From an uncultured Collinsella sp. (lineage in GTDB: Bacteria; Actinomycetota; Coriobacteriia; Coriobacteriales; Coriobacteriaceae), in NCBI GenBank assembly GCA_900548515.1, contig URKU01000003.1, positions 4,940-68,939 of the forward strand: a stretch of DNA of 64,000 bases. The letters run 5' to 3'. The notes under the pieces are model-generated. The model was given only the letters and a program-made list of their open reading frames with translations. It was not told where the DNA came from and ran no database searches. Numbering within the stretch: the stretch's first letter is position 1; each line of letters begins with the position of its first letter. The position numbers were made by a program, and so were the translations under genes. This document shows positions 1 to 8,047 of the stretch, in pieces.

Positions 1-1220
1 AGGCCATCGGCGCTCGTAATCTCGTCGTCGCCCAACTTGGTGATGACGTCGCCCTCCTGAATGCCGGCCTTGGCGGCAGGACCGTCCTCAACGACGCTCG
101 CCACATACGCGCCGCTATCGGTGCTCAGCTTGTTGGTGCGGGCGTTGAGCGCGTTGACGCTCGAAAGCGTAGCGCCCATGTACGGATGCACCGGCGTCTT
201 GCCGCCGATGATCTGGTCGGCAATGTTCTTGGCGTAGTTAACGGGAATAGCAAAGCCCACGCCCGAGCTGGAGCCCGAGTAGCTCTCGATGAGCGAGTTG
301 ATGCCCACCAGCTCACCGTTGTCGTTGACGAGCGCGCCGCCGGAGTTGCCCGGGTTGATGGCGGCATCGGTCTGAATCATGTTGGCATAGATGGTGTTAC
401 CGCTGGTAGAGCTCATGGCCGTGGAGCGGTAGAGCGCCGAGACGATACCGGTGGAGACAGACTGCTCGTTGCCGAACGGCGACCCGATCGCCATGACCCA
501 CTCGCCCACGTTGAGCTTGGAGGAATCACCGATCTCGATCGGCGTGAGCTTGGAGGCGTCGGCGTCCTTGAGCTTGATGACGGCCAGGTCGCTCGAGGCG
601 TCGTTGCCCACGAACTCGGCCTCGTAGGTGGTGCCGTCGTCCATGGTAACCACGTACTGGTCATAGCCATCGACCACGTGGTTGTTGGTGAGGATGTGGC
701 CCTCGGTATCGAGCACCACGCCCGAACCGACGCTGCCCGAGCTGTCCGACTCGTCGGCAGACTGCGAAAGCGAGCCATTCTGGCTACCGCTCGAAGTGGC
801 GGTAATGGAAACGACGGAGGGCAGGGCCTTGGCAGAAACGGCCTCGGCCAACGTGGTGTCCTCGGAATCAATCGTAATCTTTTGCGTCGATGAGCCCGAA
901 GCGCCCGCCGTCACGGCGTTCTTGCCGCCGCCAATGTTGAGCGTGCCGCTCATGATAAGCGCGATGACCAGCAGGGCACCGCAGGCGCAGCCGGCGAGCG
1001 CCGTAATAAAGATCGGCAGCTTTTTGGTCTTGGTCTTGACCACCGTGTGCTTGTTCACGACCTGTTGGCCGCCCAGCGGCTTGCCGGTCTGCGTGTCGAA
1101 GGCCTGCACGTAGGGAATGTTGCCATCGGCAGGCGTCGACTCCACCTGCACGCGCGGCTGCTGCTGAGTCTCGCCGGCGTGGTCCGCATCCTGGGGGCGC
1201 TGGGAATCGTTCTCGCTCAT
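1..1220 (-). CDS. HtrA/DegP-like serine protease, C-terminus cut off by window edge
   Basis: Membrane-anchored trypsin-like protease of the HtrA family, which degrades or refolds damaged proteins outside the membrane. The first ~65 residues are hydrophilic and precede one membrane segment (about residues 67-88, LPIFITALAGCACGALLVIA), so the catalytic domain faces outward. The catalytic triad is visible as TNNHVV (His), SSDLAVIKL (Asp) and NPGNSGGAL (Ser). A PDZ domain begins near the end (GPAAKAGIQEGDVITKL) and runs off the window. The ATG at 1220 is preceded by GAAAGGA at a good distance. Family assignment is secure; which HtrA paralogue this is cannot be told. Confidence 0.95.
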   Translation of the reverse strand, partial: MSENDSQRPQDADHAGETQQQPRVQVESTPADGNIPYVQAFDTQTGKPLGGQQVVNKHTVVKTKTKKLPIFITALAGCACGALLVIALIMSGTLNIGGGKNAVTAGASGSSTQKITIDSEDTTLAEAVSAKALPSVVSITATSSGSQNGSLSQSADESDSSGSVGSGVVLDTEGHILTNNHVVDGYDQYVVTMDDGTTYEAEFVGNDASSDLAVIKLKDADASKLTPIEIGDSSKLNVGEWVMAIGSPFGNEQSVSTGIVSALYRSTAMSSTSGNTIYANMIQTDAAINPGNSGGALVNDNGELVGINSLIESYSGSSSGVGFAIPVNYAKNIADQIIGGKTPVHPYMGATLSSVNALNARTNKLSTDSGAYVASVVEDGPAAKAGIQEGDVITKLGDDEITSADG

Positions 1221-1249
1221 AGCTGCGATCCTTTCGTCAAATAACCAAA

Positions 1250-1273
1250 GGCCCGCCAAACATGTGGCGGGCC
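1250..1273. repeat. 8-bp-stem hairpin in the htrA leader
   Basis: GGCCCGCC and GGCGGGCC are separated by eight bases. Read toward htrA, the hairpin is followed by TTTGGTTATTT and lies about 30 bases before the htrA start. It could terminate transcription coming from the regulator gene upstream or act as a leader structure. The T-run is imperfect. Confidence 0.5.
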
Positions 1274-1390
1274 ATCATTGTTCACGTTGAGTTGTACCCC
1301 AATATGCGGGCACAAGTGTATGAGAACGCAATCTTTTAGGAAGGCTTAAGTTCTGCTGCAGATTCGAGAGGAACCCGCACCCGCGTCAAA

Positions 1391-1424
1391 ACCACCACAA
1401 AGGTGCCTGTCCCCTTTGTGGTGG
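1391..1424. repeat. 12-bp inverted repeat after the response regulator gene
   Basis: CCACCACAAAGG (1392-1403) and CCTTTGTGGTGG (1413-1424) pair perfectly around a nine-base loop. The site lies just downstream of the regulator stop codon. No T-run follows on either strand, so it resembles the palindromic intergenic elements seen elsewhere in this window more than a classical terminator. Confidence 0.6.
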
Positions 1425-1428
1425 AAAG

Positions 1429-2091
1429 CTAGTCCTTAAACAGATAGCCCACGCCGCGGACGGTGGTGATATGTGCCGCAATCTGCGGGCCCACCTTGGA
1501 GCGGATGCGTCGGATGTGCACGTCGACGGTGCGCGTGCCGCCGCAGTACTCAAAGCCCCACACGCGGTGCAGCAGCACTTCGCGGCTGTAGGCGCGGTTG
1601 GGATGCGTCGCCAAAAAGCTCAGCAGCGAGTACTCCATCAGCGTCAGGTCGATAGGCTCGTTATCGAGCGTTACCTGGTAGGTAGCCAGGTTAATCTCGA
1701 GGTTATCGATGTTGAGTACATCGTCGGCGGTGACGGTCTCCTCCTCGCCCATCAGGCGCTGCGCGCGAGCCTTGAGCTCGTTGGGTGTCGCCGTGGGGCA
1801 TACAAAGTCGGCATGCGCGTGATTGGGCAGGCGCAAGGTACCGAGCGCCTCGTCGTCGACGATCACCAGCATGGGGACGCCGCCGCGGTCGTCAAGCCAC
1901 TTGGCAATCTGATCGATGCGGTCGCTGCGGATTCCATCGGAATCGAGGATCAGCAGGTCAAAGTCGTGCGCCGCAGTCGGCGAATCGGGGGTGGCCAGGC
2001 TCACCTCGACACCCAGGGTGGTCGTCAAGCTGCGGGCAAACTCGTGGAAGCGCGTCGTGCGCGCCATGAACAGGGCACTCTTTTCGGACAT
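1429..2091 (-). CDS. Orphan OmpR-family response regulator, GlnR-like
   Basis: Transcription factor of 220 aa with a C-terminal OmpR-type winged helix (about residues 125-220: LTLMEYSLLSFLATHPNR, RTVDVHIRRIRSKVG, TVRGVGYLF). The N-terminal half is a degenerate receiver: it keeps a strand ending in LLILDSD, but the usual acidic pocket is poor. No histidine kinase is nearby. Orphan OmpR proteins with atypical receivers that govern nitrogen genes are known in actinobacteria as GlnR. The gene lies immediately downstream of a glutamine synthetase homologue on the same strand (50-base gap), so a nitrogen role is inferred. The ATG at 2091 is chosen because GGAGG lies five bases before it. Confidence 0.8.
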   Translation of the reverse strand: MSEKSALFMARTTRFHEFARSLTTTLGVEVSLATPDSPTAAHDFDLLILDSDGIRSDRIDQIAKWLDDRGGVPMLVIVDDEALGTLRLPNHAHADFVCPTATPNELKARAQRLMGEEETVTADDVLNIDNLEINLATYQVTLDNEPIDLTLMEYSLLSFLATHPNRAYSREVLLHRVWGFEYCGGTRTVDVHIRRIRSKVGPQIAAHITTVRGVGYLFKD

Positions 2092-2141
2092 ATCGGCCTC
2101 CAAAAAAATGAGCTCAATCGTACTGAAACAAGCCAGCGCGA

Positions 2142-3479
2142 TTAGGAGTTCGCCAGGTAGTGCTTAATCTCCCACTCGGTGATCGTAGACTCGAACTTAT
2201 GCCACTCGTCGCGCTTCTTTTTGAGGAAGAAGCTGTGGATGTGCTCGCCGAGGGCATCCTTCATAAACTGCGAGTCCTCAAACACGTCGAGCGCCTCTTT
2301 GAGCGAGCGCGGCAGCGGCGTGTAGCCGGCCTCGAGCATCTGACGGTCGGTAAGCTTGAGCGTCTCGGCCGTTGCCTCGGGCGGGAGTTCCAGCTTGCGC
2401 TCGATGCCGTCCAGACCAGCCGCCAGCGTGACGGCGTTGACCAGGTACGGGTTGGCCATGGGGTCGGGGCTACGAAGCTCGATGCGCGTGGACAGCTGCT
2501 TGCCGGGCTTGTAGACCGGAATGCGGACCATGCTCGCGCGGTTGCGCAGGCCCCACGTGGCGTACTGCGGCACGGAGTCGCCGCCCGTGGTGATGCGCTT
2601 GTACGAGTTGACCGTGGGGTTGGTGATGGCGCTAATCTCGCGGGCATGCGCCAGGATGCCGGCCATGTAGTGCTTGGCGATATCGGAGAGGTGGTACTTC
2701 TCGTCGTCCTCGCCCCAAAAGACGTTGTTGCCGTCGTGGTCGAATAGCGACTGGCACAGGAACATAGCGCTGCCGTCCTCGCCCGCCAACGGCTTGGGCA
2801 TAAAGGAGGCGTGGCAACCGCTCTCGTAGGCCTGCTGCTTAATGATTAGTTTGGCCGTGGTGATGGCGTCGGACATGCTCAGGGCCTCGGCGTGGCGCAG
2901 GCTCATGCCGTGCTGCGAGCGGCCGGCAGCGTGGAAGGTGTACTCCACGGGCACGGACATCTTCTCGAGCGTGAGAACCGTGTTGCGGCGCAGGTCGCGG
3001 GCGGCATCGCTCACCGAAAGATCGAAGTAGCCCACGTTGTCGAGCGGCTCGGGCGTGTGCTCGTCGGGGAAGTAGTAATACTCCAGCTCGGCGCCCACGT
3101 TGAGCAGGTAGCCAGCCTTCTCGGCCTTGCGGAACATGCGGCGCAACGCATCGCGCGGATCGCCGGCGAAGGGCTTGCGGTCGGGGGTGCACACGTCGCA
3201 GAACACGCGGGCGACGCCGTTGTGGCTCGGGCGCCACGGCAGAATCTGGAAGGTCGAAGCATCGGGGAATGCGAGCATGTCGGCTTCCTCGGGCGTAGCA
3301 AAGCCCTCGATGGCGGAGCCGTCAAAGCCAATACCCTCCTCAAAAGCGACCTCGAGGTCCTCGGGGCTAATGGCAAAGTTCTTGAGGCGGCCGAGAATGT
3401 CGACAAACCACAGACGCACAAAGCGGATGTCACGCTGCTCTACGGAGCGAAGTACGTAATCGATGTTCTGCTGGTTCAT
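2142..3479 (-). CDS. Glutamine synthetase type I homologue lacking several metal ligands
   Basis: A 445-aa protein collinear with type I glutamine synthetase: beta-grasp N-domain, GxExE motif at 129-133, FMPKP at 226-230, YATWGLRNRASMVRIP and STRIELRSPDPMANPYL. Three motifs that hold the catalytic metals are altered. The HHE motif reads FHAAG (Ala184 for Glu), the next Glu is Gly191 (SQHGM), and the GSGMH motif reads GSAMF (Phe240 for His). In well-studied enzymes these residues bind the n1 and n2 metals. E131, E133 and the RIELR Glu remain. The protein may be a poor ligase, use another substrate, or act as a sensor. The next gene downstream is an OmpR-type regulator. The ATG at 3479 has GGGGAGC upstream. 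Confidence 0.85.
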   Translation of the reverse strand: MNQQNIDYVLRSVEQRDIRFVRLWFVDILGRLKNFAISPEDLEVAFEEGIGFDGSAIEGFATPEEADMLAFPDASTFQILPWRPSHNGVARVFCDVCTPDRKPFAGDPRDALRRMFRKAEKAGYLLNVGAELEYYYFPDEHTPEPLDNVGYFDLSVSDAARDLRRNTVLTLEKMSVPVEYTFHAAGRSQHGMSLRHAEALSMSDAITTAKLIIKQQAYESGCHASFMPKPLAGEDGSAMFLCQSLFDHDGNNVFWGEDDEKYHLSDIAKHYMAGILAHAREISAITNPTVNSYKRITTGGDSVPQYATWGLRNRASMVRIPVYKPGKQLSTRIELRSPDPMANPYLVNAVTLAAGLDGIERKLELPPEATAETLKLTDRQMLEAGYTPLPRSLKEALDVFEDSQFMKDALGEHIHSFFLKKKRDEWHKFESTITEWEIKHYLANS

Positions 3480-3613
3480 GTCGCTCCCCTTTCTTTCGGG
3501 CGGGTTTCGACTGGTCTATATCGCAGATACTATCGCAGAAAAATGTTTCCGCAGGGTTAAAGCGTATCAAGCGCTCAAAAAACGTGCGCGAACAGGCCGT
3601 TGCGAACGAGCGG

Positions 3614-4636
3614 TTAGCGCGAGGTCGATGCGCGGTGTTCGATGTGGCCGGGGATCTCGATGCGTTTGGGCGCCAGCTTTGCGGCCTCGCCCACAGTAGT
3701 GGTAACAACGTCGATGCGCTCGGACAGGCGCTCGACCACGCGCTCGGCGATGGTAAGGGTGTCTTGCGCGGCCGTGGTCACGCCGCCAAAGAGCACGTGA
3801 TTCCAGGGGTAATCGTCAAACGTTGCGATCTTGAGACCCGCCGGCAGCGAGGGACCAAGCTGCGCCAGTGCCTCGGTCAGACGCAGGAAAACCAGGCCGT
3901 TGACGGCAATGAGGCCGAGCTTTTTGCCTGCATAGCCGCGGATGGTCTCGTCCAAGCGACCGACGCCCGTGGCGCCACCGTCGGCCAGGGTGACGACCTC
4001 GCCCGCAAGGCCGCGGCGCGAAAGCTCGTCGGCAAAGGCCTCGGCGCGCTCTCGACGCACGGGGCTATCGTCACTTGCCTCGGTGAGCAGGCACAGACGC
4101 TCGCTGCCCGCAGCTGCCAAGGCATCTACCAAGCCGGCGACCAGCTCACGGTTGTTAGATGTCACCAGGTCAACACCGCCGTCGGCAACGTCGCGGTCGA
4201 GCAGCACAACGGGCAGACGTCCCGCTGCCGCGGCGATCGCCTCGTCATTGCCTCCGCAGGTGTTGACGACCAGGCCGTCCACGCCGGCATCGATAAGTCT
4301 GGTGAGCGACTCCGCTTCCTTAGCGGGGTCGTTGCCGCTAATGGCCGTCATGAGCGAGCAGCCGCGCGCCGCGGCGCTGGCGGAAAGGCCCTCGAGCATG
4401 GCGCTCGAGAACGGGTTGGCGATGTCAGCCAGAATCACACCGATGAGGTTCGTACGCGAGCTGCGCAGATTGCGCGCGGCGGCACGTGGGCGATAGCCGG
4501 TGCGCTCGATAACTGCCGCGATGCGAGCACGGGTCTCCTCGGTCATTTGCCCGGGGCGGTTGTTGAGGTAGCGCGAGACCGTGGCCGGACTCACGCCCGC
4601 CTCGGCGGCAATGTCCTTGATTCTCATCTGCGCCAT
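3614..4636 (-). CDS. LacI-family repressor, probable regulator of KDG catabolism
   Basis: A 340-aa DNA-binding regulator with an N-terminal helix-turn-helix (IKDIAAEAGVSPATVSRYLNN) and a periplasmic-binding-protein-like sensor domain from about residue 60 (NLIGVILADIANPFSS onward). It is divergent from kdgK. The 234-base gap between them holds tandem CGAAACCGATTTCG-type operators, so control of the KDG genes is the natural inference. The ligand is probably KDG or a phosphorylated relative. The ATG at 4636 follows GGGG by seven bases; an in-frame ATG at 4684 would add 16 residues with no domain support, and ATG 4627 is also possible. Confidence 0.88.
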   Translation of the reverse strand: MAQMRIKDIAAEAGVSPATVSRYLNNRPGQMTEETRARIAAVIERTGYRPRAAARNLRSSRTNLIGVILADIANPFSSAMLEGLSASAAARGCSLMTAISGNDPAKEAESLTRLIDAGVDGLVVNTCGGNDEAIAAAAGRLPVVLLDRDVADGGVDLVTSNNRELVAGLVDALAAAGSERLCLLTEASDDSPVRRERAEAFADELSRRGLAGEVVTLADGGATGVGRLDETIRGYAGKKLGLIAVNGLVFLRLTEALAQLGPSLPAGLKIATFDDYPWNHVLFGGVTTAAQDTLTIAERVVERLSERIDVVTTTVGEAAKLAPKRIEIPGHIEHRASTSR

Positions 4637-4701
4637 AACGCACCCCGTTTCCCAATTGTCGGCGATCTGAGCCATTTTAGGCATTTTTTTAAAAATCTCG
4701 G

Positions 4702-4767
4702 TTGCAAAACGCTGTAGGTGAGTATACTACGACTCGAAACGAAACCGATTTCGTAAACCGATTTCGG
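4702..4767 (+). promoter_or_regulatory. kdgK promoter with tandem LacI operators
   Basis: The -10 box is TATACT at 4723-4728, and a TTGCAA at 4702-4707 could serve as -35 although the 15-base spacing is short. CGAAACCGATTTCG at 4740-4753 is followed by a second copy of the half AAACCGATTTCGG at 4755-4767. Both lie just past the expected start site, a place where a LacI protein would block transcription. The same 14-mer occurs at 8118-8131. Confidence 0.75.
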
Positions 4768-4770
4768 CGA

Positions 4771-4828
4771 GCGTTGGCACGCAGGTGCAAAGACGCACCC
4801 TACCGTCTTGGCACCTGCGTGCCAACGC
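4771..4828 (+). promoter_or_regulatory. 58-nt structured leader hairpin of kdgK (motif 1, copy A)
   Basis: Perfect 18-bp stem (GCGTTGGCACGCAGGTGC with its complement), an A/G mismatch, then an AAGAC/GTCTT stem and the loop GCACCCTACC. A second copy of exactly the same length lies at 8136-8193. The stem sequence there differs, but pairing is kept, while the loop is nearly identical. It ends about 27 bases before the ribosome binding site of kdgK, so it is transcribed in the leader. No T-run follows. Confidence 0.8.
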
Positions 4829-4870
4829 CATATCAAAGGTGTACGCACGAGTAAAAGGAGCTGCGCGACC

Positions 4871-5905
4871 ATGGGTAAAACGGTTCTTACCTTCGGCGAG
4901 ATCATGATGAGACTCTCACCCAAAGACCACCTGCGTATTGAGCAGGCAACCGAGTTTGACGTCCGCTACGGCGGCGCCGAGGCCAACACTGCGCTTTCCC
5001 TGGCCTACCAGGGCGACAAGGCCGCTTACGTCTCCGTTGTCCCGGCCAACCGTCTGGGCGAGTGCGCCCTGCGTTCGCTGACGGCCTACGGCGTCGACAC
5101 CACGCGCGTCGTGCGTCAGGGCGACCGTCTTGGCTCCTATGTGTTTGAGGTCGGCGCCTCGCAGCGCGGTAACGGTTGCGTCTACGACCGCAAGTACTCT
5201 GCCATCAACATGGCCAAGCGCGACGTCTTTAACTGGGACGAGATCCTCAAGGGCATCGATGTCTTCTATTTCTCCGGCGTGACCCCCGCCGTCTCCGATG
5301 AGATGGCTGCCGCCTGCAAGGATGCCCTCACCGTCTGCCGCGCCAAGGGCATCACCACCGTGTGCGACGTGAACTATCGCGGCAAGATGTGGTCGCCCGA
5401 GAAATCGCAGGCCACCATGAAGGAACTCCTGCCGCTCGTCGACATCTGCATCGCCAACGACGAGGATGCGCCTGCCGGCCTCGGCATGACCTGCGTCTCC
5501 GGTTCCCTTGCCCACGGCATCGAGGAGCGCGACACCTACGTCGAGATGGCCCGCCAGATCTGCGCCGAGTACGGCTGCAAGAAGGTCGCCTCGGTCGTCC
5601 GCAACATCTCCTGCGTCGAGCGCTCCATCTGGATGGGCATGCTCTTTGACGCCGAGAGTGGCGAGCACTGGTTCTCCCCTGCTCACGACGTACACGTGCT
5701 CGAGGGCGTTGCCGCCGGCGACGCTTTCAACGCCGGCCTCGTCCATGCCCTCATCAACGACTTTGACCCGCAGGACGCCGTCAACTATGCGATTGCAGCC
5801 TCGATCCTCAAGCTCACCATCAAGGGCGATTCCAACTTGGTGACCGCAGGCGAGATCGCAGCCGTGGCATCCGCCGCCGACGGTGGCACCCGCGTCGCGC
5901 GCTAG
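4871..5905 (+). CDS. kdgK: 2-keto-3-deoxygluconate kinase (PfkB family)
   Basis: Cytoplasmic kinase of 344 aa that phosphorylates 2-keto-3-deoxygluconate (KDG) to KDPG. It starts GKTVLTFGEIMMRLSP, the usual PfkB N-terminus, has the substrate-binding YGGAEANTALSLA region near residue 35, and ends with the anion-hole/catalytic-base motif GVAAGDAFNAGLVHAL. Length fits the family. AAAGGAG lies ten bases before the ATG at 4871. The KDPG aldolase gene follows 253 bases downstream on the same strand, so the pair completes KDG breakdown to pyruvate and glyceraldehyde 3-phosphate. Expression is likely repressed by the divergent LacI protein. Confidence 0.93.
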   Translation: MGKTVLTFGEIMMRLSPKDHLRIEQATEFDVRYGGAEANTALSLAYQGDKAAYVSVVPANRLGECALRSLTAYGVDTTRVVRQGDRLGSYVFEVGASQRGNGCVYDRKYSAINMAKRDVFNWDEILKGIDVFYFSGVTPAVSDEMAAACKDALTVCRAKGITTVCDVNYRGKMWSPEKSQATMKELLPLVDICIANDEDAPAGLGMTCVSGSLAHGIEERDTYVEMARQICAEYGCKKVASVVRNISCVERSIWMGMLFDAESGEHWFSPAHDVHVLEGVAAGDAFNAGLVHALINDFDPQDAVNYAIAASILKLTIKGDSNLVTAGEIAAVASAADGGTRVAR

Positions 5906-5988
5906 TCCGTCTCCATTCCGCGGGCCGCAGCTTTCCAATCCCATACCCCTGCGGCCCGCTCCCCGATTCCTCCGGTCGGGCAAAACCA

Positions 5989-6108
5989 CCAGTCCCATTC
6001 CGGTTTTGTCTGGCATTCCCTACATGACTGGTCGAGCAGCCGGTTTTGGAATTGCTTGAACCCCAAGCAGTGCCTCCGATAACCAATCCAAAATCGGCTC
6101 CTGACCAG
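5989..6108 (+). promoter_or_regulatory. ~120-nt structured leader element before eda (motif 2, copy A)
   Basis: Shares two identical boxes with the copy at 8229-8339: AGTCCCATTCCGG (5991-6003) and CAGTGCCTCCGATAACC (6068-6084). Possible pairings are CCAGTC 5989-5994 with GACTGG 6026-6031, CTGGTC 6028-6033 with GACCAG 6103-6108, an 11-bp stem 6040-6050/6087-6097, and a small hairpin 6054-6068. The first two helices overlap and exclude each other, and the same conflict exists in the other copy. This resembles a riboswitch or a protein-sensed leader. The ligand is unknown. Confidence 0.7.
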
Positions 6109-6158
6109 CACATTTGGTAATCACGCGCCCATGCACGCCACACATCGAAAGGAACATC

Positions 6159-6800
6159 ATGTTCGATCAGTTCTACACCACGCTTGAGTCCCTGGGCATC
6201 GTGCCGGTCGTTGTGCTCGACAAGGTCGAGGACGCCGCCCCGCTCGCCCACGCTCTTATGGCAGCTGGCATGAAGTCCGCCGAGGTCACCTTCCGCACCG
6301 CCTGCGCCGCCGAGTGCATCGCCGCTATGGCCGAGGCCGAGCCCGAGATGTGCGTTGGCGCCGGCACTGTCCTGACCGTCGAGCAGGTTGAGCAGGCCCG
6401 CGCCGCCGGTGCCAAGTTCATCGTCTCCCCGGGTTACAACGAGGACGTCGTGAAGCATTGCATCGACATCGAGCTGCCCGTCCTTCCCGGCACCGTGACC
6501 CCCTCCGAGGTCACCGCAGCCGAGAACCTGGGCCTCAAGGTCACCAAGTTCTTCCCCGCGTCCCAGTATGGCGGCCTGAACACCATCAAGGCCCTCGCCG
6601 CTCCGTTTGTCGGTCACCGCTTTATGCCTACCGGCGGCGTGAGCACCGCCAACGTCGAGGAGTACTTGAGCTCCTCCGCCATCATCGCCTGCGGTGGCAC
6701 CTGGATGGTCAAGCCGGCCCTGTTTGCCGACGGCGACTTCTCCAAGGTCGAGCAGATCGCCCGCGAGGCCATGGACGTCGTCAAGAAGGTCCGCGGCTAG
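6159..6800 (+). CDS. eda: KDPG/KHG aldolase
   Basis: Class I aldolase of 213 aa that splits 2-keto-3-deoxy-6-phosphogluconate into pyruvate and glyceraldehyde 3-phosphate. The family signatures are clear: AEVTFRTACAAECI near residue 42, MCVGAGTVLTVEQVEQA, FIVSPGYNEDVVKHC, LPGTVTPSEV, and the Schiff-base lysine in LKVTKFFPASQYGGL, followed by RFMPTGGVS. GAAAGG lies six bases before the ATG at 6159. It follows kdgK and is closed by a strong terminator at 6819. The structured element at 5989-6108 lies in its leader, so it may be controlled separately from kdgK. Confidence 0.95.
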   Translation: MFDQFYTTLESLGIVPVVVLDKVEDAAPLAHALMAAGMKSAEVTFRTACAAECIAAMAEAEPEMCVGAGTVLTVEQVEQARAAGAKFIVSPGYNEDVVKHCIDIELPVLPGTVTPSEVTAAENLGLKVTKFFPASQYGGLNTIKALAAPFVGHRFMPTGGVSTANVEEYLSSSAIIACGGTWMVKPALFADGDFSKVEQIAREAMDVVKKVRG

Positions 6801-6818
6801 GTTTAGCTCTCTATCGTG

Positions 6819-6857
6819 AAAGGGGGCGTGCCCTAGACCTCGCCCCCTTTCTTTTAA
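6819..6857 (+). terminator. Rho-independent terminator of eda
   Basis: AAAGGGGGCG and CGCCCCCTTT pair around a 12-base loop and are followed by CTTTT. Confidence 0.9.
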
Positions 6858-6955
6858 AGCGGCTCGGAAGCGCGCCGTTTCCGTCACGAACAAGAACCAA
6901 AACCGTCTTGTATGCTGATAGAACGTGACGGAAGCGACACGCCCCCGAGCCGCTT
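6856..6955. repeat. 100-bp imperfect inverted repeat
   Basis: Outer arms AAAGCGGCTCGG and CCGAGCCGCTTT, and inner arms TTCCGTCACG and CGTGACGGAA, fold about a central ~35 bases. It lies between eda and the GntR gene. No gene is visible in it. Confidence 0.6.
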
Positions 6956-6957
6956 TG

Positions 6958-7088
6958 TATAATCGGCTGGCAGTCGCGCTCAACTGAGCCACTTCGGTAA
7001 AAGCCGAGCCATCAAAACAGCTGCGGCGCCGTCTGGAGGAATGGACCTTTGCTTCCGGTCTTTTCCTCCAAGCGGCACCGCATCTTTG
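6958..7088 (+). other. Intergenic stretch with a -10-like box and a long hairpin; possible small RNA
   Basis: TATAAT occurs at 6958-6963 without a convincing -35 box. Downstream, 7022-7082 folds into a stem (TGCGGCGCCG with CGGCACCGCA, TGGAGGA with TCCTCCA, GACC with GGTC). I recognise no known RNA family and see no coding potential. Low-confidence candidate only. Confidence 0.3.
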
Positions 7089-7110
7089 TGCCCCGGTCAC
7101 ACCCCAACGC

Positions 7111-7177
7111 AGTTGCGGTGAAATAGGGACTGTTTGCGCCACCTAGGTCACAAAACAGTCCCTATTTCACCGCAACT
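7111..7177. repeat. Palindromic intergenic repeat, copy 1
   Basis: Perfect 25-bp inverted repeat beginning AGTTGCGGTGAAATAGGGAC, with a 17-base loop. Related copies are at 7958, 24942 and 33351. The outer AGTTGCGGTG is constant while the inner arm differs between copies with matched changes on the other side. It lies just beyond the stop codon of the GntR gene. Confidence 0.9.
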
Positions 7178-7191
7178 TATATGGGGATTGA

Positions 7192-7884
7192 TTAGATGAA
7201 CGAGTCTTTGGACAGCTCAAAATAGTCGGGATGCAAGGCGATAACCGGACCTTGCTCTTCGGGCATCAGGTGCAGGTGCGTCTCTGCCAGATAGCTCGCC
7301 GCGTCGGTATCGCCCCTCTTAATGGCCTCGAGAATCCGGCGATGCTGCCGACGAATCGGCTCCCAATCCAAATCCTGCGACACCATACGCAACCAGTTAT
7401 ATCGCTCAAAATGCGTGTTGATGCTCTTCATCCAACCCCACAACATGTGACGACCGGCAATCTCAAAACATGTCTCATGGAACAGGTTATCCAGGTCAAA
7501 GAAACGGCGCGTTTCGCCATGGTCGAGCGACTCGGACTCGGTAAGAATCTGCTCAAGCCGCTGCTTTTGCTCGGGCGAGGCGGCCGAACAGCATTTAATT
7601 AGCACGCTTCTCTCGAGCTTCTCGCGCAAAAAGCAGGCGTTTTCGGCGCGTTCCATGCTGATCTTAGAGACGTAGGTGCCGCTTTTGGGACGCGTTTCCA
7701 CCAGCTCCTGCTCACGCAAGCGCACAAAGGATTCGCGAATGGGCGTGCGCCCGATTCCCGTCTCCTTTTCCAGACCAATCGCCGAAAGACGCGTGCCGGG
7801 CCTGAGCTCGACATAGATGATCTTGGAGCGCAATGCGTTGTACGCCTGGTCTTGCAGGCTCTGATAATGCTGGTGCTGTTCCAT
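7192..7884 (-). CDS. GntR-family transcription factor, FCD (FadR) type
   Basis: A 230-aa regulator. The N-terminal winged helix is seen in QAYNALRSKIIYVELRPGTR and GIGRTPIRESFVRLREQELV. The C-terminal all-helical FCD ligand domain spans about residues 85-215 and keeps the likely metal-binding pattern (FFDLDNLFHETCFEIAG with later QHRRILEAI and ETHLHL). FCD regulators usually respond to sugar acids or other carboxylates, which fits the KDG genes to its left and the sugar-acid locus further right. Its own target is not evident. The gene is bracketed on both sides by palindromic repeats of one family (7111-7177 and 7958-8024). GAGGG precedes the ATG at 7884. Confidence 0.9.
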   Translation of the reverse strand: MEQHQHYQSLQDQAYNALRSKIIYVELRPGTRLSAIGLEKETGIGRTPIRESFVRLREQELVETRPKSGTYVSKISMERAENACFLREKLERSVLIKCCSAASPEQKQRLEQILTESESLDHGETRRFFDLDNLFHETCFEIAGRHMLWGWMKSINTHFERYNWLRMVSQDLDWEPIRRQHRRILEAIKRGDTDAASYLAETHLHLMPEEQGPVIALHPDYFELSKDSFI

Positions 7885-7957
7885 AAAGCCCTCGGATGAA
7901 GCTCACGGTTTGTCGAATTTCACCATGCAATACTATCGCATCCCCCGCCCCATCATA

Positions 7958-8024
7958 AGTTGCGGTGGAATAGTTCCTGTTCAAGGCCTTCAGCAGCAAA
8001 AACAGGAACTATTCCACCGCAACT
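7958..8024. repeat. Palindromic intergenic repeat, copy 2
   Basis: 24-bp perfect arms starting AGTTGCGGTGGAATAGTTCC (7958-7981 and 8001-8024). The loop contains AAGGCCTT and CAGCAAAAA, shared with copies 3 and 4. Confidence 0.9.
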
Positions 8025-8047
8025 ACAGCCAACGAGTTGTTGCGATT

